Under the pieces are notes generated by a model, which saw nothing but the letters and a program-made list of their open reading frames with translations, was not told the DNA's origin and did not search any database. A DNA stretch of 38,683 nucleotides from Burkholderiales bacterium (GTDB lineage Bacteria; Pseudomonadota; Gammaproteobacteria; Burkholderiales; Casimicrobiaceae): the NCBI GenBank assembly GCA_025927765.1, contig JAICKU010000034.1, positions 1 through 38,683 on the forward strand, given 5' to 3'. Each line of letters opens with the position of its first letter. The stretch's first letter is position 1. Position numbers and translations under genes: made by a program. Shown here one piece after another: positions 24,975 through 33,550 of the stretch.

Positions 24975-26965
24975 ATTCCGTAGCGAACGCGCGGCGCGGG
25001 CTCCGCCGCGAGCGCGCGATAGCGTGCGAGCGCCCACAGCGGGAAATACCGTGCGTAGCCGTGATAACGCAGGAAGAACACGCGCGGGAAGCCCGTCGCC
25101 GTGAATTCCTGTTCCGTCCAGAAGCCGTCCTCGTTCTGCGTGCGCAGCAGGTACGCGACACCCCGCTCGCACGCGGGGTGATGCGTAGCGCCCGCGGCCA
25201 TCAAGCCGAGCAAGGCCCAGGCGGTCTGCGACGAGGTCGAGCGCGCACGTCCATCCGTCGCACGGGCAAGTTCGTAACTCTGCGCGGTCTCGCCCCAGCC
25301 GCCATCTTCGTTCTGGGCGGCCAGGAGCCAGTCGACGGCGCGCCGCACCGACGCCGACTCGATGCTGCCGCCGGTCGCGTTCAGCGCGCACAGTACCGAC
25401 CACGTGCCGTAGACGTAATTCATCCCCCACCGCCCGTACCACGATCCGTCGTTTTCCTGCGTGCGGTCGAGATAGGCGAGCGCGCGCTCGATCGCCTTGC
25501 GGTCGCGCTGCAGGCCCAGTTGCGCCAGCATCCCGACGCAGCGTGCGGTCACGTCGGCCGTCGGCGGGTCGAGCAGCGCGCCGTGATCGGCGAACGGGAT
25601 GTGATTGAGGTAGAAGGCGGTGTTGTCCGCGTCGAACGCGCCCCAGCCGCCGTTGCCGCTCTGCAATCCGGCCACCCATGCGTGTGCGAGCGCGATCGAT
25701 TCGCGCAATGTCGCGGGCGAACCGTGCGCCGCGGTGCTGCGGACGTAGCGATCCATCGCCATCACGACGACCGCGGTATCGTCGAGATCGGGGTAATGCG
25801 GATTCGCGTACTGGAACGCCCATCCTCCGGCGGGCACACCGGGACGCCGCTCCTGCCAATCGCCGCCTGCGCGCACCTGGCGCCTGGCGAGCCATGCGAG
25901 GCCCTTGCCCACGGCTGCGAGCGACGCGCGGTCGCCGGTCTCCAGCAACGCGTGGCACGCGAGCGCCGTATCCCACACCGGCGAGACGCACGGCTGGCAG
26001 TAGCTCTCGGTGTCGCCCTCGACGAGCAGGTTGTCGACGGCGCGCCGTGCGGTCCGATACGGCTCCGCGTCGCGCGGATAACCGAGCGCCTCGAACATCA
26101 TCACGGCGTTCGCCATCGCCGGGAAGATCGCGCCAAGGCCGTCCTCGCCGTTCAGCCGTTCCTCGACGAAAGCGACCGCGCGGCCGATCGCCCATTCGCG
26201 GATGCGCCCCGGCACGAGCGGCTCGCAGGCGCGAAGCACGACGTCGGCCACGCAGAAGAACGCGAAGGGCAGCCGCGCCTGGTGCGGCGCGCGCTTCAGC
26301 GTCCGCGCGCGCGGACGGCCACCGTGGAAGAGTTCGTCGAGCCGCACGCCGCGGGTGTTGCGCGCGCGCGGCTTCTTCGCCGCGAGCACGAACAGCGGCA
26401 CGAGCACCGTGCGCGTCCAGTACGACACGCGCGCGAGATGGAACGGCGACCAGCGCGGCAGCAGCATGATCTCGACCGGGATCACCGGCACCGCCGACCA
26501 CTTCAGCACGCCGTGCAGCGCGAGCAGGATGCGCGTGAACACGTTCGCCGTGCCCGCGCCCCCGTGCGCGAGGATCGCTTCGCGCGCACGCTGCATGTGC
26601 GGTGCGTCGGGCCGATCGCCGATGAGCCGCAGCGCGTAATACGCCTTCACGCTCGCGCTCATGTTGAACGGTCCGCCGTGCACCAGCGGCCAGCCGCCGT
26701 GCTCGCCCTGGCGTGCGCGAAGGTACCGGCCGATCGCCGCTTCGCGCGCCGGGTGCTGCTCGTCGAGGAACGCGAGCAGCGCGATGTACTCGGCGGGAAT
26801 CGTGCAGTCGGCCTCGAGCTCGAATACCCAGTGGCCGTCGGGCTGCTGCGCGTCGAGCAGCGCGCGCCGTGCGTCGGCGATCGCGTCGTCGAGGCGTGCG
26901 TCGAGCGACGCATCGACGCCCGACACGGCAACGCGCGGCGGCTCGCGCATCAACGGCGCGCGCAT
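24971..26965 (-). CDS. shc: Squalene-hopene cyclase (HpnF)
   Basis: The product is 664 aa. The ATG at 26965 follows GAGG by eight bases; another ATG at 26950 is possible. The enzyme cyclises squalene to hopene at the inner membrane. The catalytic aspartate motif DXDDTA is DLDDTA at about 393-398. Repeats of the QW type are visible, for example QPDGHWVFELEADCTIPAEY, QSGNGGWGAFDADN, TQENDGSWYGRWGMNYVYGT and QNEDGGWGETAQSYE. Length is normal for the proteobacterial enzyme. It follows hpnB by 25 bp and overlaps hpnG by the stop/start GTGA, placing it inside the long hopanoid operon. Confidence 0.97.
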   Translation of the reverse strand: MRAPLMREPPRVAVSGVDASLDARLDDAIADARRALLDAQQPDGHWVFELEADCTIPAEYIALLAFLDEQHPAREAAIGRYLRARQGEHGGWPLVHGGPFNMSASVKAYYALRLIGDRPDAPHMQRAREAILAHGGAGTANVFTRILLALHGVLKWSAVPVIPVEIMLLPRWSPFHLARVSYWTRTVLVPLFVLAAKKPRARNTRGVRLDELFHGGRPRARTLKRAPHQARLPFAFFCVADVVLRACEPLVPGRIREWAIGRAVAFVEERLNGEDGLGAIFPAMANAVMMFEALGYPRDAEPYRTARRAVDNLLVEGDTESYCQPCVSPVWDTALACHALLETGDRASLAAVGKGLAWLARRQVRAGGDWQERRPGVPAGGWAFQYANPHYPDLDDTAVVVMAMDRYVRSTAAHGSPATLRESIALAHAWVAGLQSGNGGWGAFDADNTAFYLNHIPFADHGALLDPPTADVTARCVGMLAQLGLQRDRKAIERALAYLDRTQENDGSWYGRWGMNYVYGTWSVLCALNATGGSIESASVRRAVDWLLAAQNEDGGWGETAQSYELARATDGRARSTSSQTAWALLGLMAAGATHHPACERGVAYLLRTQNEDGFWTEQEFTATGFPRVFFLRYHGYARYFPLWALARYRALAAEPAPRVRYGM

Positions 26966-26990
26966 CGCGATACCTCGGCGCAATGTCCGA

Positions 26991-28166
26991 TCACGACACC
27001 GCCCTTTGCGCCGTGCGTTCCGGCGCCGGCGTCGCGCCCTGCGCGATGCGGCCCTTCCATTCGCCACCACGCCCGCAAAGGTGCGCGTAGGCCGATTCGA
27101 TCGTCATCGCGAGATATGCAGCCGCGATCGCCGGCAGCGCCAGCGCCCACAGGCGCGAGCGCCGATAGAACGCGAGCATCGGCACGAATGCGACGGCCAT
27201 CGCCACCCAGGCGACGAAGCCGAGCACGCGCGCGACGCCGCTGCCGAAGAGCGTGAAGAGCGGGGGCGCGACGAACACGATCAGCATCGACACGACGACG
27301 AATGCGAGTCGCGCCGGCGAATGGCGAAGCTCCGTGTACGCCGAGCGCACGATCATGCGGCGGATGTCGCGGAATGCGCCGTAGCGCCGCGTGCTGGCGA
27401 CGCGTTGCGACAGCGCGAGGTGCAGCGGACCCTGCGGCTTCAGCAGTCGCGCGAGCGCGCAGTCGTCGATCAGCGCGTGGCGAATCGCGGCGATGCCGCC
27501 GGCATGTGCGAGCGTGTCGCGCCGCACCAGCATGCAGCCGCCCGCCGCGCCCGCCGTCGCGCGGCGCGCGTCGTTGACCCACGCGAACGGATACAGCATC
27601 CGGAAGAAGAATACGAACGCAGGCACGAGTGCGCGCTCGGCGACGCTGTCGCAGCGAAGCAGCGCCATCCGCGACGCGAGCACGAGCCGCTTGGCCTCCG
27701 CGAGTGTCACGAGCGTGCGCAGCGAATCGCGCGCATGGCGGATGTCGGCGTCGGTCAGCAGCAGGTAATCGACGTCGCCCGCTTCGCGAATGCCGGCGGC
27801 AACCGCCGCGAGCTTGCCCGTCCAGCCGTCCTCGAGCGGAGGCGCAGCGAGCAGCCGCACGCGCCCCGGCGCCGCACGCTCGCGGAGGCCGCGCACGATC
27901 GCGGCGGTGCCGTCGCTGCTGTGATCGTCGACGACGACGATCGAAAAGTCCCCTTCGTAGTCCTGCGCGAGCAGCGCCGCTACGTTGTCGGCGATCGAGT
28001 CGGCTTCGTCGCGCGCGGGAATCACCACGCACACGCTGGGCCAGCGACCGGCGCGGTTCACGTGTCGAAGCTCGTCGCGCTCGCGCGTACGCCAGAAGCC
28101 ACCGCGCGCAGCCAGCAGATAGGCCCAGGCGAGGCATCCCACCGCGGCGGTGAGCGTCGCGATCAA
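26991..28166 (-). CDS. hpnB: Hopanoid-associated glycosyltransferase HpnB
   Basis: The product is 391 aa. The best start is a TTG at 28166 overlapping the hpnA stop as TTGA, with AGGG upstream; this gives a hydrophobic N-terminal helix (LIATLTAAVGCLAWAYLLAA). The GT2 domain has VCVVIPARDEADSI, SIVVVDDHSSDGTA, GWTGKLAAVAAGI and the metal-binding DAD in LLLTDADIRHA. HALIDDCALARLLK is also conserved. Three C-terminal membrane helices follow (about 300-365). HpnB is found in many hopanoid operons; its reaction has not been firmly established. It lies between hpnA and shc. Confidence 0.92.
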   Translation of the reverse strand: MIATLTAAVGCLAWAYLLAARGGFWRTRERDELRHVNRAGRWPSVCVVIPARDEADSIADNVAALLAQDYEGDFSIVVVDDHSSDGTAAIVRGLRERAAPGRVRLLAAPPLEDGWTGKLAAVAAGIREAGDVDYLLLTDADIRHARDSLRTLVTLAEAKRLVLASRMALLRCDSVAERALVPAFVFFFRMLYPFAWVNDARRATAGAAGGCMLVRRDTLAHAGGIAAIRHALIDDCALARLLKPQGPLHLALSQRVASTRRYGAFRDIRRMIVRSAYTELRHSPARLAFVVVSMLIVFVAPPLFTLFGSGVARVLGFVAWVAMAVAFVPMLAFYRRSRLWALALPAIAAAYLAMTIESAYAHLCGRGGEWKGRIAQGATPAPERTAQRAVS

Positions 28167-29155
28167 TGCAGGTACCCTGCGGCGCGAAACCAGTCGACGG
28201 CGTCGTGCAATGCTTCTGCATACGGACGGCTTTGGTACCCCAGTTCGCGCATCGCCTTCTCGCTCGTGAAGAACATCCGGTGCCGCGACATCCGCAATCC
28301 GTCGCGCGTCAGAAGCGGCTCGCGGCCGGTGAACGACGCGATCGCCTCGGCCGCCGTTGCGAGCGGATACAGCGGCGCGCGCGGCAGCTCCAGTCTGGGC
28401 GCACGCCGGCCGGTCAGCCGGGCGATTTCGCCCAGCATCTCGCGCAGCGGCACGTTGTCGCCGCCCAGAATGTACCGCTCGCCCGGCCGGCCTCGCTCGA
28501 GCGCGGCAACGTGGCCGGCCGCCACGTCGTCGACATGCGCGAGGTTCATGCCGGTGTCCACGAACGCGGGCATGCGTCCGCGCGCGGCCTCGACGATCAC
28601 GCGGCCGGTGGGCGTCGGCTTGATGTCGCGTGGGCCGATCGGCGTCGACGGGTTGACGATCACGACGGCGAGGCCGCGTGCCGCGATGCCTTCGACGACG
28701 CGCTCGGCGGCGACCTTGCTCTGCTTGTAGGCGCCGATTGCGTCGGCGACGTCGAGCGCATCGGTTTCGTTCGCCGGAGCGCTGTCGTGCCGGGGCTTCA
28801 GCGTCGCGACGCTGCTGGTGTAGACGACGCGTTCGACGCCCTCCGCGAGGGCCGCTTCCATGACGGTGCGCGTCCCGTCGACGTTCATTCGCACCAGCGC
28901 CGCGGGGTGACGCGTCCACAGCCGATAGTCGGCTGCCGCGTGCACCACGTACTGCACGCCGCGCATGGCGCGGGTCAAGGCCGCCGGATCGCACATGTCG
29001 CCATCGACCGTTTCGAGGCCGAGTCCGGCAAGGTTGTTCCGCCGCGAGGTCGGGCGGACCAGCGCGCGGACGCCGTAGCCGGCGCCGAGCAGCGCCCGGG
29101 CGATCGCCGAGCCGACGAAGCCGCTGCCGCCCGTGAGAAGGACCAGGCCCGTCAT
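28163..29155 (-). CDS. hpnA: Hopanoid-associated sugar epimerase-like protein HpnA
   Basis: The product is 330 aa from the ATG at 29155, which overlaps the stop of the upstream ABC ATPase gene as ATGA. It is an extended short-chain dehydrogenase: the NAD-binding motif is LLTGGSGFVGSAIARALL at the N-terminus, DGDMCDP follows, and the catalytic YxxxK is YKQSK. HAAADYRLW, RVVYTSSVATL and NPSTPIGPRDIKPTPTGR are strong HpnA signatures. The exact substrate is unknown; a sugar-nucleotide or sterol-like role is presumed. It begins the hopanoid core genes. Confidence 0.93.
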   Translation of the reverse strand: MTGLVLLTGGSGFVGSAIARALLGAGYGVRALVRPTSRRNNLAGLGLETVDGDMCDPAALTRAMRGVQYVVHAAADYRLWTRHPAALVRMNVDGTRTVMEAALAEGVERVVYTSSVATLKPRHDSAPANETDALDVADAIGAYKQSKVAAERVVEGIAARGLAVVIVNPSTPIGPRDIKPTPTGRVIVEAARGRMPAFVDTGMNLAHVDDVAAGHVAALERGRPGERYILGGDNVPLREMLGEIARLTGRRAPRLELPRAPLYPLATAAEAIASFTGREPLLTRDGLRMSRHRMFFTSEKAMRELGYQSRPYAEALHDAVDWFRAAGYLH

Positions 29156-30213
29156 TCGGGGATGACCCAGCCGTCGACGAGTGCCAGGTGCACGGTGCGC
29201 CCGATCCCCGTCGCCGTGCCGGAATCCACCGACAGCGACAGCGTCGTCTCGGGGTCGGCGGCCGGCGAGGCCTCGACGACGCTCCGCCCGCCCTGGTACA
29301 GCACACGCGCCACGCGGGCGGCAAAGCCGCGGCCTTCGCCGACGATCGCGAGGTCCTCGGGGCGGATGCAGACCTCGACGTCGCCGGCGGTCTGACCCGG
29401 CGCCGAGCGCACCTCCCATTCGCGTCCGAACAGCGCCACCGTCGAATGTCCGTTCGCGAACGTCTGGGTGACCTGGCCGCGGGCGACCGCACCGGGTCCG
29501 ACGAAGCGGCTGACGACGCCGTCCTGCGGCGTCCGATACAGCGCCGCCGGCGGCGCCACCTGGCGGATGCGTCCCCCGGACATGACGGCCACCCGGTCGG
29601 CGACGCCGAGTGCCTCGGCCTGGTCGTGTGTCACGTAGATCAGCGTCGCTTTCGACAGCTCGCGGAACGCGGCAATCTCGGCCAGCATGCGGGCGCGGAG
29701 GTGCACGTCGAGGTTCGCGAGCGGCTCGTCGAGCAGGACGATGCGAGCCTTCATCGCGAGGCAGCGCGCGAGCGCGACGCGCTGCCGCTGGCCACCGGAC
29801 AACTGCGCCGGACGCCGCTCGGCATAGCCGGTGAGACCCACGGCCGCGAGCGCCGCGTCGACTTCGCGCCCGACATCACGCGCGGCGAGCTTGCGCACGC
29901 GCAGCGGATAACCGATGTTCTCGGCCACCGTCATGTGCGGCCACAGCGCGTACGACTGGAACACCATGCCGATCTGGCGATCCTCGGGCGCGACGTGCAG
30001 CGCGCCGTTGCTCACGATGCGCTCGCCGAAGCTGACGCTGCCACGCTCGGGCCGTTCGAAGCCGGCGATCACCCTCAGCAGCGTGCTCTTCCCGCAGCCC
30101 GACGGCCCCAGCACAGCGACGAATTCGCCGTCCGCCACGGTCAGCGACACGTCGTCGAGCGCCGCCACCGCGCCAAAGCGCTTGGCCACACCTTCGATCG
30201 TCAGGGCTGCCAC
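29152..30213 (-). CDS. ABC transporter ATPase, Fe(III)/2-aminoethylphosphonate/polyamine class
   Basis: The product is 353 aa. Walker A is GPSGCGKST (36-44), the Q-loop lies in GMVFQSYALWPHMTVAEN, the signature is LSGGQRQR from about 138, and Walker B is IVLLDEP ending at about 164. A C-terminal TOBE-like region (about 230-350; VCIRPEDLAIVGEG) places it with FbpC/PotA/PhnT-type importers. It overlaps the permease gene by 13 bp upstream and hpnA by ATGA downstream, so its translation is tied to both. Substrate is discussed under the binding protein. Confidence 0.93.
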   Translation of the reverse strand: MAALTIEGVAKRFGAVAALDDVSLTVADGEFVAVLGPSGCGKSTLLRVIAGFERPERGSVSFGERIVSNGALHVAPEDRQIGMVFQSYALWPHMTVAENIGYPLRVRKLAARDVGREVDAALAAVGLTGYAERRPAQLSGGQRQRVALARCLAMKARIVLLDEPLANLDVHLRARMLAEIAAFRELSKATLIYVTHDQAEALGVADRVAVMSGGRIRQVAPPAALYRTPQDGVVSRFVGPGAVARGQVTQTFANGHSTVALFGREWEVRSAPGQTAGDVEVCIRPEDLAIVGEGRGFAARVARVLYQGGRSVVEASPAADPETTLSLSVDSGTATGIGRTVHLALVDGWVIPE

Positions 30214-31916
30214 GGCAGGACCCCACGCGCGGTGCGCGACGCGAACGCGTTGGCGATCAGCATCAGCGCGAGCGTGACGAGCACGGCGATCACGGCGACC
30301 GCCGCGGCCGACACGGCGTCACCCGCCTGCTCGAGGCTGAACAGCACGACGCCGACGGTTTCCGACCCGGCCGACCACAGCAGCGCAGACACCGTGAGTT
30401 CGTTGAAAGCCATCATGAACACGAGCATGCCGCCGGCTACGGCCGACGGCGCGATCATCGGCATGATCACCGTCGCCACGCGCCGCGCGAAGCGCGCCCC
30501 GCTCATCCGTGCCGCTTCGTCGAGGCTGGGATCGATCTGGCGCAGCGCGTTCGTCACCGGCCGCAGCGCGAGCAGCAGGAAGCGCGACAGGTACGCGACC
30601 AGGATGATCCAGATCGTGCTGTAGAGCGAGAAGCCGACGATCGGCAGCGGCCGCAACAGGCAGAGGATCATCGCGATCGCGAGCACGACGCCGGGCAGCG
30701 CGTACGGCAGCTCGGCGACGAAGCCGACGACCTGGCGAACGCCAGGCGGGCGCCCGGCCAGCGAATAGCCGAGCGGCACCGACAGCATCACGAGCACCAC
30801 CGCCGCACCCGCGGCGAGCGACGCGCTGTTCAGGAACGCGCGGCGCGTGGCGGCGTAGTCGAACAGCACGAAGTGGAAGTTCGCGAGCGTCGCCGTTTTG
30901 GGACCGAGCGCCACGCCGATCGCCGGCACGAGCGCCGTCGCCGCGAGGGCTGCGAACGGCAGCGCCAGCACGAAGAAGAGCGCGAACCAGCACACGCCTT
31001 CGGCGATCGGCCGGGCGCGTCCCAGCGACCACGCCGGCGCTGCGGTGGCGAGCGCCGCCACGCGCACGTCCTTGCGCCGGCCGAGCCAGCCGTTCAGCAG
31101 CAGCCCGCCGAGGGCGATCAGCGCGAGCAGCAGCGACAGCGCGGCGACTTCGGACAGCACGCCCGTCCCGAAGCCGGCGAGCCGCTGGTAGATCAGCGTG
31201 ACGAGCACGGTGAAGCCGGCGGGAATGCCGAGGAACGCAGGGATGCCGAAGTTGCCGATGCAGCCGACGAAGGCGAGCATCGCGCCCGCTGCGACACTCG
31301 GCATCGCGAGCGGCAGCACGATCGTCCCCACGATGCGCCATGGCCGCGCGCCCGACGCCTGCGCCGCCTCGACCAGATCGCGCGGCAGCGCACGCAGTCC
31401 CGCGCGCACGGCGAGGAACACCACCGGCGCCTGCTCGATGCCAAGCAGGAGTGCGATGCCGGCGGCGCCGTACAGCGGGTGCGGCGAGCCGGGCGCGGGC
31501 GCGAGTCCGACGGCACGCAGCAGCGTGCTGTTGGGCCCGAGCAGGTTGATCCACGCGAGCGCGGTGACCTGCGGCGCAATCATCAGCGGCATCATGAACG
31601 AGAACACCAGTGCCTTCTTCGCGCGAATGTCGGTCAGCGTGACGAGCAGCGCGAACGACGTGCCGAGGGCGAGCGAGAGCGCCGTGCCGCCGATCGCCAC
31701 GACGATCGTGTTGCGCGCCGCGCGCCACACCGTCGGGCTTTCCAGCACGCCGGCGAAGACCGCGGGATCGAACACGCCGTGCGGCGCGATCGCCTCCTGC
31801 GCGAGCCGCGCGATCGGCACCAGCGCCAGCAGGCCCACCAGGGCCAGCAACAGCACGAACGCGACGCGTTCTCCGCGCCGCGCGCCCGTCCAGGGCAGGG
31901 CGAGCGCGCCGCTCAC
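30201..31916 (-). CDS. ABC transporter permease, duplicated FbpB-like
   Basis: The product is 571 aa. It is two permease domains fused in one chain, each with its own ATPase-docking EAA-type loop: EAAQASGARPWRIVGTIVLP in the first half and EAARMSGARFARRVATVIMP in the second. About twelve membrane segments are seen. This fused form is typical of ferric-ion and 2-aminoethylphosphonate type importers. Its ATG overlaps the binding-protein stop by ATGA, and its 3' end overlaps the ATPase gene. The three genes are one operon. Confidence 0.93.
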   Translation of the reverse strand: MSGALALPWTGARRGERVAFVLLLALVGLLALVPIARLAQEAIAPHGVFDPAVFAGVLESPTVWRAARNTIVVAIGGTALSLALGTSFALLVTLTDIRAKKALVFSFMMPLMIAPQVTALAWINLLGPNSTLLRAVGLAPAPGSPHPLYGAAGIALLLGIEQAPVVFLAVRAGLRALPRDLVEAAQASGARPWRIVGTIVLPLAMPSVAAGAMLAFVGCIGNFGIPAFLGIPAGFTVLVTLIYQRLAGFGTGVLSEVAALSLLLALIALGGLLLNGWLGRRKDVRVAALATAAPAWSLGRARPIAEGVCWFALFFVLALPFAALAATALVPAIGVALGPKTATLANFHFVLFDYAATRRAFLNSASLAAGAAVVLVMLSVPLGYSLAGRPPGVRQVVGFVAELPYALPGVVLAIAMILCLLRPLPIVGFSLYSTIWIILVAYLSRFLLLALRPVTNALRQIDPSLDEAARMSGARFARRVATVIMPMIAPSAVAGGMLVFMMAFNELTVSALLWSAGSETVGVVLFSLEQAGDAVSAAAVAVIAVLVTLALMLIANAFASRTARGVLPWQP

Positions 31917-32902
31917 CCGCCGAACAATTCGGCAAACCGCTTCTTGTTTTGTTCGTCGTGCTGCAAGAGCTCACCGATGTCGACCGGCAGGATCTTGAGC
32001 GAGCCGACGTCGGGGAAGCCCGCCGGCGGCTTCACGTCCTTGCGCGCCGGGAAGTAGCCCTGCGACACCGCGAGCTCCTGGCCGTCGCGCGACAGCAGGA
32101 AGCTCACGAACGCCTTGGCGGCGTCGGGATTCTTCGTGCTCTTGATGATCGCCGTGGGCTCGGTGACGATGGACACGCCCTCGGTGGGAAAGACGAAGTC
32201 GACCGGCGACCCTTTCGCCTTCGCGTTCAGCGCCATGAACTCGACGATGATCCCGTACATCTTCTGGCCGCCGGCCACCGCGTTCAGCACCGCGCCGTTG
32301 CCGCGCAGCGCGACGGCGCCGTTCTGCGCGAGCTTCGCGTAGTAGTCGCCTCCGATCGCCGGGTTCTGCGTAAGCGCCGCCATGTGGATGGCGGCCGCAC
32401 CCGAGTAGAGCGGGCTCGGCAGCGCCACCTGCCCCTTCGCCTCGGGCTTCAGCAGGTCCTTCCACGACTTCGGCCGCATCGGCGCCTGCGAGTTGACGAT
32501 GATGCCCGTGGTAATGATCTTCGTGCCGAAATACGTCTTGTCCTTGTCGTAAGCGTCGGGCGGGAATTCGCGCACGTCGGCCTGCGGGTAGGCCATCAGC
32601 TGGTTGGCGGCCTTCAGTCGCTCCATCGACAGTGCGTCGGCGATCAGCAGCACGTCGGCGCGCGGCGCACCGGCGGCGATCTCCGCCATCAGCTTGCTCA
32701 TCACCTCGGTCGTGCCCGAGCGGTAGATCTCCACCTCGACGCCCGGATGCTTCTTCTTGAAGCCCTCGACGGTGCGCTGCGCGTCGCGGTCGGGCTGCGA
32801 CGTATAGAGCACGAGCTTGCCGGTCGCCTGCCCGAACGCCGGGACGGCGAGCACGAGCGCGAGCAGGCCGGCAGCGAGCGTGGCGATGCGATTGTTCTTC
32901 AT
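31913..32902 (-). CDS. ABC transporter substrate-binding protein (FbpA/AfuA-like)
   Basis: The product is 329 aa from the ATG at 32902, with AGGAG eight bases upstream. A signal peptide (KNNRIATLAAGLLALVLAVP, cleaved near FGQA) exports it to the periplasm. GKLVLYTSQPDRDAQRTVEG and FKKKHPGVEVEIYRSGTTEV are typical of the FbpA/PotD-like cluster, as are AAGAPRADVLLIADALSMERL and TEPTAIIKSTKNPDAAKAF. The paired tyrosines that bind iron in FbpA (motif NNYYW near residue 195) are not at the matching place, where EFMALNAKAKG is found, so ferric iron is not assured. Phosphonate, sugar or another anion is possible. First gene of the long operon. Confidence 0.88.
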   Translation of the reverse strand: MKNNRIATLAAGLLALVLAVPAFGQATGKLVLYTSQPDRDAQRTVEGFKKKHPGVEVEIYRSGTTEVMSKLMAEIAAGAPRADVLLIADALSMERLKAANQLMAYPQADVREFPPDAYDKDKTYFGTKIITTGIIVNSQAPMRPKSWKDLLKPEAKGQVALPSPLYSGAAAIHMAALTQNPAIGGDYYAKLAQNGAVALRGNGAVLNAVAGGQKMYGIIVEFMALNAKAKGSPVDFVFPTEGVSIVTEPTAIIKSTKNPDAAKAFVSFLLSRDGQELAVSQGYFPARKDVKPPAGFPDVGSLKILPVDIGELLQHDEQNKKRFAELFGG

Positions 32903-33005
32903 TCAGCGAAACTCCTCACTCCCGGTGGAGCTTGTTCTCTCTTGATCGGACGAGACGCGCGGAAAGCGCGCAAAGCCGCGTGCGGACGCCCGCGGTCGGC
33001 CCGAT

Positions 33006-33045
33006 CGTATACCGGAAGGTCCACCGGCTCCAAACGAAGGTGGAC
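33006..33045 (-). promoter_or_regulatory. Candidate promoter and overlapping operator for the ABC-hopanoid operon
   Basis: On the minus strand TTGGAG (33033-33028) and TATACG (33011-33006) are 16 bp apart, a modest sigma-70 match that would start transcription about 95 bp before the binding-protein ATG. An inverted repeat, GTCCACC (33019-33025) and GGTGGAC (33039-33045), has 13 bp between arms and straddles the -35. That geometry suits a repressor dimer. Inference only. Confidence 0.4.
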
Positions 33046-33078
33046 AGCGCGCGGCGTCGGCGCTCGCGACGCGCGCGC

Positions 33079-33104
33079 GGGACCGGCCTGGCGCGGCCGG
33101 TCCC
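33079..33104 (-). terminator. Strong hairpin after the Gfa-family gene
   Basis: GGGACCGGCC (33079-33088) and GGCCGGTCCC (33095-33104) pair perfectly over 10 bp around a 6-nt loop. It lies 18 bp past the stop of the gene at 33122-33550. There is no T-tract on either side, so it may stop transcription inefficiently or protect the transcript end. Confidence 0.5.
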
Positions 33105-33121
33105 GGCAGGTCATGCAGGTG

Positions 33122-33550
33122 CTACTCGGCGCACAGCGCGCCCGATCCCCCCATCTCGCCGGGCAGGTCGCGGAACTTCGGCAGGCCGTCGTGCATCGGC
33201 AGCACGCTTTCGCCGTAGTGGACGTGAAGTGTGGGCGCGTGCCGCAGTGCCGGGATCGTGGCCGCGTACACGTCGACGAGGCCGAAGCCTGGATGGTCCG
33301 TCATCACGTGCCCGCCGCAGCGGCTGCAGAACTTGCGGTCGCTGTGCTCGGTCTTGCGGTACCCCCGAAGGCTGTCGGCGCCCTTCACGACGTTCACCGA
33401 CTCGGGCTTCCACAGCGTGAACGCATTCACCGGCGCCGCCGACCAGCTGCGGCACGACGCGCAGTGACAATAGCCCTGGGCGACGGGCTCGCCCGTCACG
33501 CTGATCTGCACGGTGCCGCAAAAGCAGCTTCCTTCGTACGTCATGGTCAT
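33122..33550 (-). CDS. Gfa-family (glutathione-dependent formaldehyde-activating-like) zinc protein
   Basis: The product is 142 aa from the ATG at 33550, preceded by GGAGAAG; an ATG two codons later is possible. It has the Cys pattern of the Gfa/CENP-V zinc fold: GSCFCGTVQI near the N-terminus, GYCHCASCRSW, and KFCSRCGGHV. The family name comes from a formaldehyde-glutathione enzyme, but most members are of unknown function. Its start overlaps the stop of the small membrane-protein gene upstream (ATGA), so the two are co-translated. A GAAAC-type box lies upstream of the pair at 33835-33852. Confidence 0.9.
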   Translation of the reverse strand: MTMTYEGSCFCGTVQISVTGEPVAQGYCHCASCRSWSAAPVNAFTLWKPESVNVVKGADSLRGYRKTEHSDRKFCSRCGGHVMTDHPGFGLVDVYAATIPALRHAPTLHVHYGESVLPMHDGLPKFRDLPGEMGGSGALCAE

